From assembly GCA_016550405.1 (NCBI GenBank), contig JABXGX010000305.1:1-31982 (forward strand): a stretch of 31,982 nt of DNA. The letters run 5' to 3'. The stretch's first letter is position 1, and each line of letters starts with the position of its first letter. The notes under the pieces were generated by a model. That model was not told the origin of the DNA, made no database searches, and saw only the letters and a list, made by a program, of their open reading frames with translations. Shown piece after piece: positions 22,905 through 30,333 of this stretch. The DNA comes from an archaeon (lineage in GTDB: Archaea; Asgardarchaeota; Hermodarchaeia; Hermodarchaeales; Hermodarchaeaceae). Both the position numbers and the translations under genes were made by a program.

Positions 22905-23774
22905 TTACGTGGTTGGAAATGCCACCTCAGCAGCTGCACCCATCAATGTCTTGAAAAGCAATTCTTTATTTCGTGGATCAATAGCAACTAATCCGATTGT
23001 CCGGAGTCCTAATAGGCGTGACACGGTATCGGGTAATAAGGCATCTTTGAGATCCTGCTTATTGGCAATCGCCCAGATTAAGGCTCCATTAGTCCATTTT
23101 TGGATGATGGGAATGAGTTTCCGGGTAGACATGACATTCTTCAAGGTTGAGTCAGTCACCATCAGAATTACGTCAGTTCCTCGCAGGTAATCCTTCCATT
23201 TGGGAACAAGCAGTTCTTGGCCAGGGAAATCCCAGACCGCTAGTTCATAAGGACCTAGTTTAGCGGTACGCATTTCTTCAACATAAACAGCCATTGTAGC
23301 AATATGGTTCAAGTCGGCTCGTCGAGTCATTAACATCTTAAGAATGGTTGTTTTTCCAACTCCCCCTTCACCAAGTAATACGATTTTGAGAGTGGAAACG
23401 ATTGCTTGGTCAAGAATTGGACCGAGACCCTGAAAGACTTCAGAGTTTCGATTGCTTTTGAAATCCCAGATCTGTTTCGCGTATTTCTGCTTCATTATCC
23501 GGACAGCAGAATCGATTTTTTCCTGCAAGATTTCGTCTTTATCCTGTCGATCAGCAACAATCACGAGGATGAGGTCACTGTCAACATATTTGTGAATAAA
23601 TTTCATACTATCCAAGAAAATCGGCACGGGTAAATCTTCACCAGTATCTCTTTCAAGTTGACGGAGAGACTGGATATACTCAGAGACGACTGGTTGGTCA
23701 ATTTCTATCGCCCAGTATGAGCGATGGAATAGTTTGATTCCGTTTCTTGTGAGTAACAGAACATTATGGATCAA
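22905..23774 (-). CDS. Longin-like domain fused to an Arf-like small GTPase
   Basis: A 289-residue protein. Residues 1-100 (MIHNVLLLTRNGIKLFHRSY to KQKYAKQI) have the alternating strand-helix pattern of a longin/adaptor-sigma-like domain: beta strand with NG turn, then a helix after a SEYIQSL segment, and a final helix. Residues 128-285 are a GTPase: Walker A GEGGVGKTT (135-143), DFPGQE (182-187), and NKQD (238-241) in ANKQDLKDALLPDTVSRLLGL, close to Arf's version. There is no lipidation signal. Asgard archaea encode many such GTPases, and longin domains assist vesicle-trafficking GTPases in eukaryotes. An alternative is a GTPase with an unrelated N-terminal domain; the GTPase call is safe. 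Confidence 0.85.
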   Translation of the reverse strand: MIHNVLLLTRNGIKLFHRSYWAIEIDQPVVSEYIQSLRQLERDTGEDLPVPIFLDSMKFIHKYVDSDLILVIVADRQDKDEILQEKIDSAVRIMKQKYAKQIWDFKSNRNSEVFQGLGPILDQAIVSTLKIVLLGEGGVGKTTILKMLMTRRADLNHIATMAVYVEEMRTAKLGPYELAVWDFPGQELLVPKWKDYLRGTDVILMVTDSTLKNVMSTRKLIPIIQKWTNGALIWAIANKQDLKDALLPDTVSRLLGLRTIGLVAIDPRNKELLFKTLMGAAAEVAFPTT

Positions 23775-23913
23775 CCCGAATCGCCTCCCAGCTGGCGTTC
23801 CCCACGGTTCTGGGTGTTGGATATTCGTTCCAAGGCTTTAAAATAGTTCCACACAAACAACCTGAACTCTTCCAACATTAAACATTTCTAACTACACTGA
23901 AAATGTAAAAAAA

Positions 23914-25395
23914 CTAGCTCGGACCATGAGGTAGCGCAGTTATATTGTGCCGTTTCATGAAGGATTTCACTACTCTGTCTAAATCTTGAGATTCAGTTCT
24001 GGTTAGGTGTTGAATCTCGTGGGAGCCAAGAATTTCTTCAACACGACCTCGTGCCCGCTCGTGGCTAGTTAATGAACCTTGCTCTTGCCAACTTTCAAAG
24101 GGTTGACGATCGACGAGAATACCCGGGAGGAAATGTTCCCGTCGGAACCATGTGAGAGTGTGACGGAGGCGAAGGAAATCTCCCCCTTTTGTACCAACTT
24201 CGCGCAGTTCATTGAGCGCTAGAGTTTCTTCATTAATCTCTACGCCCTGAATAAGCCGCCTTGTCATACCTGCGAGAACATCATCAATTACAAGTTTCTC
24301 AAAGCTTTGGGTGCTTTCGAAGATAAGCATACCCGCCCCAGCAATATTATTGATACCGGTCATAGCTGCTAAGAGAAATCCTGTCGCTGCCTCATATCCA
24401 GTCTGAGAATCTGCTCCTAACTTTGCATCTGACAAGCCAAGATAAGCATGTGTGGGCAGTTGATAATGCTTTGCCATTTGAGCATAAGCACAAGTCAGCA
24501 TGATACTTTCAATGGCTCCTAAACGGGCTGTACCATACTGCATATCAACTGCTGTGGGAGATCCTCCATAAATAACAGGAGCTCCCTTCGAAGCAAGTTG
24601 GGTAAGTACCACACCACTTAGTGACTCCGCGTTATGCAACACCAACGATCCTGCAATCGTGATTGGTCCTGTTGCACCAAGTTGAGGCATCGAAATTAGT
24701 TCAATAGGAATGCCGGCTTTCGCTCCAAGCACAAGATCATGAACAGTCAATTCGCTCCATTGAAGAGGCGCCGAGGGGCAGGTATCAAAGATTGCCAGTG
24801 GTTTTTCTCGGAGTTTATCAGGACCACCGACGACTGCTTCAAGCATTTGCCTCATATCGTCAAAGGCATCAAGGACGAATGTTCCCGTGACAATGGGTTT
24901 TATGGAATTTCGGAGAACGTGATAAAGCCTGTAACGATCAGCAAGTTCAGGTGGAACGTCTGCGGGAATAAGCGCCGTACTTTGTGCGTTAATATGAGCT
25001 AATGCGTCAGTGACCTGGGCAAACTCGATTACATCACTGGTTATAGGATGACGGCGTTCTCCCGTTTTTCGATCAAGCAAATGGGTTGCTGCTGAACCGG
25101 GGTTGAAGTGGATTTGGTCACCTTCAAGTGTCATAGCGAGTGTTCCATCGCGGCTATACATACAAATGGTAGTTGGCGCGTGTTTCAAGTGTTCTTCCAC
25201 TAGCGAGGAAGGAAAATAGGCGTGTTCCTTTTCATAATCGACCGTTGCCCCCGCTCCTTCTAAGAGCTCTAAAGCGTCCTTACTTTGGATTTTCATCCCT
25301 ACTTCTTCTAGAAGAATGAGACTTTCTTCATGAATTCGAAGAACATCTTCATCAGAGAGTAATTGAAATTTTGGTCTTTGCGTCATCATAATCAC
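23914..25395 (-). CDS. MttB-family (trimethylamine-type) corrinoid methyltransferase, no pyrrolysine
   Basis: A 493-residue protein of the MttB superfamily: QRPKFQLLSDEDVLRIHEES at the start, FNPGSAATHLLDRKTGERR, TCPSAPLQWSELTVHDLVLG and ARLGAIESIMLTCAYAQMA in the core, and the family's C-terminal helix. It is full length without any in-frame TAG, so it belongs to the non-pyrrolysine group whose known members demethylate glycine betaine, proline betaine, carnitine or similar quaternary amines. The methyl group goes to the corrinoid protein encoded 27 nt upstream in the same direction. The start is GTG 25395 or ATG 25389/25386. The real substrate cannot be read. Confidence 0.92.
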   Translation of the reverse strand: MIMMTQRPKFQLLSDEDVLRIHEESLILLEEVGMKIQSKDALELLEGAGATVDYEKEHAYFPSSLVEEHLKHAPTTICMYSRDGTLAMTLEGDQIHFNPGSAATHLLDRKTGERRHPITSDVIEFAQVTDALAHINAQSTALIPADVPPELADRYRLYHVLRNSIKPIVTGTFVLDAFDDMRQMLEAVVGGPDKLREKPLAIFDTCPSAPLQWSELTVHDLVLGAKAGIPIELISMPQLGATGPITIAGSLVLHNAESLSGVVLTQLASKGAPVIYGGSPTAVDMQYGTARLGAIESIMLTCAYAQMAKHYQLPTHAYLGLSDAKLGADSQTGYEAATGFLLAAMTGINNIAGAGMLIFESTQSFEKLVIDDVLAGMTRRLIQGVEINEETLALNELREVGTKGGDFLRLRHTLTWFRREHFLPGILVDRQPFESWQEQGSLTSHERARGRVEEILGSHEIQHLTRTESQDLDRVVKSFMKRHNITALPHGPS

Positions 25396-25421
25396 AGGCT
25401 GTATCTCTAAGGTGGCTCCTC

Positions 25422-26066
25422 CTAATGTCCGGTTAATCGTTTAGCGATCTTCACGGCTTGGTTGAAATCCACACCATACGCATCGGCCCCAATTTTATCA
25501 GCAAATTGTTTGCTAACTGGAGCGCCACCAATCATTACCTTGACTTTTTTATCAAGATTCTTAACCTTGAGCAGGTCGATGGTCTCTTGCATACGATCCA
25601 TCGTAGTTGTGAGTAAAGCCGACATAGCAATGATGTCTGCATTCACTTCCTTGGCCTTATCAATAAACTGGGCAGGTGTGACCTCAACACCCAAATCATA
25701 GACGGTAAATCCCGCAACTGTTAACATCGTTGCGACAATTGATTTGCCAATATCATGAATGTCGCCTTGCACAGTACCTATCACAATTATGCCTAGGGCC
25801 TCTTCCTCCATGGCTTTGGCCAAATAAGGTTCGAGAAACTTGAGTGCCTGCTTCATTGTTTCTGCTGCAACCGCAAGTTCGGGTAGAAATGCTTCACCCT
25901 TTTCGAACCGGTCTCCCAAAACTCGAATTCCTGCAGTTAAACCTTGATTGACTATCTGAGATGCATCAATCCCTTGGTCAATAGCTTTTGGAACAAGTTC
26001 AAGAACTTGATCGGTCTGGCAATTAATCATCTCATCGCGAATCTGGCTAATAATATTTGGATCCAT
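25422..26066 (-). CDS. Methyltransferase corrinoid protein (MttC/MtgC-like)
   Basis: A 214-residue cobalamin carrier with an N-terminal helical cap (residues 1-85, including GDRFEKGEAFLPELAVAAET, a typical stretch) and a Rossmann-like B12 domain. The cobalt-ligating motif is GDIHDIGK with Asp102, His104 and Gly107 in the DxHxxG pattern. It accepts a methyl group from the MttB homologue encoded right after it, and passes it on. The ATG starts MDPNIISQIRD. The two genes form an operon. The MtaA/UroD-like protein 2 kb away could be the next acceptor. Confidence 0.95.
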   Translation of the reverse strand: MDPNIISQIRDEMINCQTDQVLELVPKAIDQGIDASQIVNQGLTAGIRVLGDRFEKGEAFLPELAVAAETMKQALKFLEPYLAKAMEEEALGIIVIGTVQGDIHDIGKSIVATMLTVAGFTVYDLGVEVTPAQFIDKAKEVNADIIAMSALLTTTMDRMQETIDLLKVKNLDKKVKVMIGGAPVSKQFADKIGADAYGVDFNQAVKIAKRLTGH

Positions 26067-26100
26067 TGGTTAGGTGCCTCGTCTGACTTTAGTGTTGAAC

Positions 26101-27156
26101 TCACTCAATGATTTCCCACGTGTGCTGGTATTTATCCAGTTCTGATATGGTTCGGGCATCCATAGGATGTTCCCGATCCGGAACATCTAGGTGTTTTGGT
26201 TCACCACAAAGAGGTGTACTGAAATAGCGCTGACCGCTGTCATTAATCATGGTTACAATGGTTTTGAGTTCGGGGTGTTTCTTTACTAATTTCATAGCAG
26301 CTGCAACATTACAACCAGAAGAGATGCCACAAAAGAGTCCTTCTTCACGGCTGATCCATTGAGCCATTTCAAGAGCTTCATCTGAAGTGGTTGTTATTAT
26401 TCCATCAAGTATGCTTAGATCCAAGTTCTTGGGAACAAAGCCGTCACCAATACCTTCGATGCGGTGAGACCCCCATCTTCGATGAGCTAGGAGTGGGGCT
26501 TCGGTGGGTTCAATGGCATAGAGTTTTACTCGGGGATTTTGTTCGCGTAAATATCGACCAACCCCGGTGATTGTTCCACCAGTTCCTTGACTGGCTATAA
26601 ATGCGTCAACATTCTTTCCGGACTGTTCCCAAATTTCAGGTCCTGTCGTTTCATAATGCGCAAGAGTATTATCTAAATTGCTGAATTGAGCAGGTTCCCA
26701 ATACTTCCCAGGGTTTGCGTCTTTGAGCTCTTTGACTTTCTTAAGACATAAGTCAACATCTGACTCACCACCTGGCGTTAGAATAATTTTAGCTCCATAT
26801 GCTGCCATTAGTTTACGCCGCTCTTGGCTCATCCCTTCAGGCATAACAATGGTCACTGGATAGTGCAGCATTCGGCCAACAAAAGAACACGCTATTCCTG
26901 CATTTCCCGTTGATGATTCTATAATTTCCATGCCTGGTTTAAGATCTTCTCGAGCAATGGCTTCATGAATCATCTTATAGTAAATTCTGTCCTTCAGGCT
27001 CCCTGTGGGCGAATACCATTCAATTTTCCCTAAGATATTAGCTCCTGCTTTTTCGCTAATTTTAGGCATTCGGAAAAGGGGAGTGAGGCCTATGAGGTCA
27101 AAGATGTTGTTCTGAATCTGTTTGTATTTATTCCATTGTAAAGGCAAAGTCCACAA
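26101..27156 (-). CDS. Cysteine synthase / cystathionine beta-synthase-like PLP enzyme
   Basis: A 351-residue fold-type II PLP protein. GKIEWYSPTGSLKDRI contains the PLP lysine (K55), ESSTGNAGIACSFVG is the substrate-binding loop, and SQGTGGTITGVGRYL binds the PLP phosphate. EGLFCGISSGCNVAAAM is the final conserved piece. Family members make cysteine from O-acetylserine or O-phosphoserine, or cystathionine. The start is TTG 27156 with AGGAG just before it; the N-terminal 14 residues are not conserved, so a later start is possible. It may be co-transcribed with the downstream corrinoid pair (34 nt gap), which would be unusual. Confidence 0.9.
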   Translation of the reverse strand: MWTLPLQWNKYKQIQNNIFDLIGLTPLFRMPKISEKAGANILGKIEWYSPTGSLKDRIYYKMIHEAIAREDLKPGMEIIESSTGNAGIACSFVGRMLHYPVTIVMPEGMSQERRKLMAAYGAKIILTPGGESDVDLCLKKVKELKDANPGKYWEPAQFSNLDNTLAHYETTGPEIWEQSGKNVDAFIASQGTGGTITGVGRYLREQNPRVKLYAIEPTEAPLLAHRRWGSHRIEGIGDGFVPKNLDLSILDGIITTTSDEALEMAQWISREEGLFCGISSGCNVAAAMKLVKKHPELKTIVTMINDSGQRYFSTPLCGEPKHLDVPDREHPMDARTISELDKYQHTWEIIE

Positions 27157-27191
27157 CTCCTATGGAATCAGTCGGAGCTTGGAGTAGCCCG

Positions 27192-27199
27192 TATATAAG
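27192..27199. promoter_or_regulatory. Shared symmetrical TATA box between cysteine synthase and sfsA
   Basis: TATATAAG reads nearly the same on both strands. It lies about 20-25 nt before ATG 27216 of sfsA and about 35 nt before TTG 27156 of the minus-strand gene, at workable distances for both. No other box is visible in the narrow gap. Confidence 0.5.
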
Positions 27200-27215
27200 G
27201 TTACAGCTTCGCGTG

Positions 27216-28004
27216 ATGCACGAGGCGAAGAAACATAAGGGGGCAATGTTGGGCTTTCTGTTAAGACTACAAGGAGTCAATCCAGTGAAACTCCAAGGGC
27301 CTTTCCTGTATGGGCATTTCCTTGAACGCCCAAATCGATTCCTGACTGTCTGTCAACTCAATGGACGAAAGGTCTTAGCGTATATGCCAAATCCAGGACC
27401 AATGCCCGATTTACTTCATCCGGGCGTCGAAGTTCTTCTGAGGCATAATCCTGGGATTCACCGAAAAACCGATTATGACTTGGTCTGTTCCCGAAGTAAT
27501 GGTGCTATGTTGTCTTTAGATTCACGTGTCCCTAATTGGCTGCTTGCCGAAGTATTACCTCTTCGTCAATTAGCTCCTTTTTCTCAATATCAGGAAATCA
27601 TTCCTGAACCAGTTTATAGGACAAGTCGCCTCGATTTTTGCCTTAGAAACGAAACCCTCCCGACGTGCTATATCGAAGCAAAATCCTCTACTGATACTCG
27701 GCAGAGTATTGGCTTGTTTCCCCGTGTTCCCACTGAACGAGGGCAACGGCATGTCCAAGAACTGATGCATGCCGTCGACGAAGGATTTCGAGCTGCAATT
27801 GTGTTTATTGTCCAACGAACGGACGCAGCGAAAATGAAACCTAACGACCCAATTGATCCAGAGTTTGGGACCATTTTGCGCAAAGCAGTCAATTATGGGG
27901 TTGAGGCTTACGCCTGGACTACGCGCTTTATTGAACCCACGTGTGAAATCATAATTGATCGGGAAATCCCTGTGGACTTGAGCCCTCCATTAACTATAGA
28001 TTAA
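27216..28004 (+). CDS. sfsA: SfsA family nuclease-like protein
   Basis: About 262 residues. The family features are present: PFLYGHFLERPNRFLTVCQ at the OB-like N-terminus, YMPNPGPMPDLL, SRLDFCLR, CYIEAKSSTDT (the ExK of the restriction-endonuclease-like core) and FPRVPTERGQRHVQELMHAV. SfsA proteins bind DNA and have nuclease activity in bacterial members; their physiological role is not settled. I prefer ATG 27216 because a TATA box lies 20 nt before it, giving a near-leaderless message; ATG 27162 is open but lies in the shared promoter. It meets the next gene tail-to-tail with no gap. Confidence 0.85.
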   Translation: MHEAKKHKGAMLGFLLRLQGVNPVKLQGPFLYGHFLERPNRFLTVCQLNGRKVLAYMPNPGPMPDLLHPGVEVLLRHNPGIHRKTDYDLVCSRSNGAMLSLDSRVPNWLLAEVLPLRQLAPFSQYQEIIPEPVYRTSRLDFCLRNETLPTCYIEAKSSTDTRQSIGLFPRVPTERGQRHVQELMHAVDEGFRAAIVFIVQRTDAAKMKPNDPIDPEFGTILRKAVNYGVEAYAWTTRFIEPTCEIIIDREIPVDLSPPLTID

Positions 28005-29051
28005 TTACACAAACCGCCCGTATTTTTCAGCTGCCTTAACCATTGCCCGAATATTCTCCAATGGTGCTAATGGAGGAATTTCACAGCCACTGCTAAGGAT
28101 GTATCGCCCTTCACGACCTACGGCTTCAATACACCGCTTCGCCGCTAATTCGACCATCTCAGGGGTCCCCGATAATAGAAGTTCAGTTGGATTAAGGTTT
28201 CCCATCAAAATGACCTGCGTGCCCACTAGATTCTTCGCAACCTGCAAATCGACCAAATGATCTAATTCCATCACAACAGGACCTACCTCTGCCATCTGTT
28301 GGAGAATTGGCGTGGTTTTTCCACAGATATGTAGCGAAGGAATAGCTCCTGCCTGGTCAATTGCTGCTAATACTGAGTGGAGAGATGGAGCTGCAAAAGC
28401 TTCGAAGGTTTGCGGGCTAATAAGACTGCCACTGGCCGTTGGATCCGCAGCAACGATGACATCGATACCTGCTTCAATGTTAGCCTGTGCATACCGAATT
28501 GAAGCCTGGGTAGTCAGGTGCACGATTTTTTTCACATAAGCGGGATCTTGAATCGTGGCCATCATTAAGGAATTGACTCCACTTAGCTGCCCCGCCAAGG
28601 TGAAGGGTCCTGGTGTATATGCAAAGAGAGGAATCTCATTACTAACTGCAGTTTTGATTCGAGACACTAAATCTAAATGTAAGGGTAATCTTCCAGAACC
28701 ATGGGGATCAGGAATTTCCAATGAGTCAACATCCTCAGGGGACTGAACCACATGTTTTGCAACTTGTGGAACCGAATCCGCAGGAAACCGCATGGTACAG
28801 CCCATTGCTTCGGCTAAAAGGTTGAATGAACTTTCCCAGCCCACATAAATAGCGTCATAACCAAGCTCTCGTTGCCCTGCCAATAAGGCTGCAGCAGTCT
28901 TCTCAGCACTATATAAGGCCTCCACCAAGCCTACTCCAGTGAGCTGAGCAGTAGTATACGTGATCTGGGGAATAACAGGAACTCTATCCGGCAGTTTGCC
29001 TTGAAGGAGCGTCATCACCCGTTCGTACGGAGAAAAAGAAGTCAATTTCAC
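28005..29051 (-). CDS. MtaA/MtbA-like methyltransferase of the uroporphyrinogen decarboxylase family
   Basis: A 348-residue TIM-barrel protein: SPYERVMTLLQGKLPDRVPV is the family N-terminus, TPGPFTLAGQLSG the substrate-loop segment, and MGNLNPTELL a late barrel strand. The zinc-binding cysteine/histidine set of the methylcobamide methyltransferase branch is complete: H241-I-C243 and C323 in SSGCEIPP. True UroD lacks this. The branch moves methyl from a corrinoid to coenzyme M or another thiol, or to tetrahydrofolate-type acceptors. It starts at GTG 29051 with AAGGT before it. Likely partner of the MttB/corrinoid pair at 24-26 kb. Acceptor unknown. Confidence 0.93.
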   Translation of the reverse strand: MKLTSFSPYERVMTLLQGKLPDRVPVIPQITYTTAQLTGVGLVEALYSAEKTAAALLAGQRELGYDAIYVGWESSFNLLAEAMGCTMRFPADSVPQVAKHVVQSPEDVDSLEIPDPHGSGRLPLHLDLVSRIKTAVSNEIPLFAYTPGPFTLAGQLSGVNSLMMATIQDPAYVKKIVHLTTQASIRYAQANIEAGIDVIVAADPTASGSLISPQTFEAFAAPSLHSVLAAIDQAGAIPSLHICGKTTPILQQMAEVGPVVMELDHLVDLQVAKNLVGTQVILMGNLNPTELLLSGTPEMVELAAKRCIEAVGREGRYILSSGCEIPPLAPLENIRAMVKAAEKYGRFV

Positions 29052-29242
29052 ATTACCTTCTTCATTAAGACTTGTTCACTGATAGGCTATACATCACTTT
29101 CTTGATAAATTTCGTTTGCTACAGACCGAATAAATCTTCCATGCCTGGGGCAGCATCTTTAAATTGCCATGAAGCAGAGTTTTGTCGGGGAATGTGTCTT
29201 CCCCGAGATGTACTGGATAGGTAGGGTTCGGATCCGATAGGT

Positions 29243-30199
29243 ATGTCTGAAAATAATCGACGAAAGGCGCAACCCGATTCAAGTCAGGCAGACGAAGAAA
29301 CTAATGTCTGCCCTAATTGTGGAAGCAGCAATCTCATCATGACATCCTCTCGAGAACTCGTATGCTCAAATTGCGGACTCGTACTGAATGACGATGTGAT
29401 TGATTTTGGTGCCGAATGGCGCGAATTTTCCCCAGAAGAACGCGATAAACGTGCCCGGGCGGGTCCACCATCTACCCTAACCATGCATGATCGAGGCCTG
29501 TCCACAACCATTGATTGGCGTGATGTCGATGCTCGAGGACACAAGCTTGATGCGTCCCGGCGAGCAGAAATGCAACGAATTCGAAAATGGCATAACCGGA
29601 GTCGAGTCTATCAAGCTAGTGAACGAAACCTCGCGAGTGCTATGAGTGAGCTGGACCGATTATCTGGTCAGCTGGACCTTCCTCAACGTGTCCGCCAATC
29701 AGCCGCACTACTATACCGTAGGGCACTGGACAAGAATCTCATTCGTGGGCGAAGCATTGAAGCTATCGTGGCTGCTTGTGTTTACGCGGCTTGTCGGTTC
29801 ACGAGTTTTCCACGAACACTTGCAGACGTAGGTCGATATACACGGGTGGGACGTAAGGAGCTCGGCCGATCCTACCGACTGATTGTTCGACGCCTTGGTC
29901 TCCAAATGCCAATCACTCAACCAGAAGATTTCGTCTCCAGGTACACAAACGCACTTTCTCTATCCCAACGAACACACGCCCGTGCCCTTGATATCCTCAT
30001 GAAAGCTCGCACTAAGGGTATCACCTCAGGAAAAGATCCCACTTGTATCGCCGCAGCTGCAATCTATATCGCTTCAATCTTAGAAGGCGAACGCCGAACC
30101 CAACGGGAAATTGGAGAAGTGGCGGGGGTTACTGAAGTTACGGTTCGAAACCGCTACAAAGAACTGGTACGAGCTCTGGATCTCGGCGTCGAGGTTTAA
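29243..30199 (+). CDS. tfb: Transcription initiation factor TFB
   Basis: A 318-residue archaeal TFIIB homologue that recruits RNA polymerase to TBP-bound promoters. The zinc ribbon uses C23, C26, C41 and C44 (CPNCGSS and CSNCGLVL). The B-finger region follows (DFGAEWREFSPEERDKRARA), then the linker with GLSTTIDWRDVDARGHKLD, then two cyclin folds from about residue 115 and 210; the second carries the BRE-contacting HTH (TQREIGEVAGVTEVTVRNRY). Length is standard. A TATA-like CTTTAAA (29157-29163) lies about 80 nt upstream. It is divergent from the MtaA-like gene. Confidence 0.97.
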   Translation: MSENNRRKAQPDSSQADEETNVCPNCGSSNLIMTSSRELVCSNCGLVLNDDVIDFGAEWREFSPEERDKRARAGPPSTLTMHDRGLSTTIDWRDVDARGHKLDASRRAEMQRIRKWHNRSRVYQASERNLASAMSELDRLSGQLDLPQRVRQSAALLYRRALDKNLIRGRSIEAIVAACVYAACRFTSFPRTLADVGRYTRVGRKELGRSYRLIVRRLGLQMPITQPEDFVSRYTNALSLSQRTHARALDILMKARTKGITSGKDPTCIAAAAIYIASILEGERRTQREIGEVAGVTEVTVRNRYKELVRALDLGVEV

Positions 30200-30333
30200 C
30201 TTGCGCAATACACTTTTCTCCTGTTTTCTGTCTAGACAAAGTTACTTAAAGGCACATTCCTGAGTATATGCCAGGTTTCCAGCTGAGGCGTTTTAATGTC
30301 TTAAGCTAGGGTTGGCATTTGGAAGCGGTAAAC

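Noticed and set aside
29094..29282. 62-residue minus-strand ORF upstream of TFB
   Set aside because: It overlaps the start of tfb and its promoter, and has no recognisable pattern.
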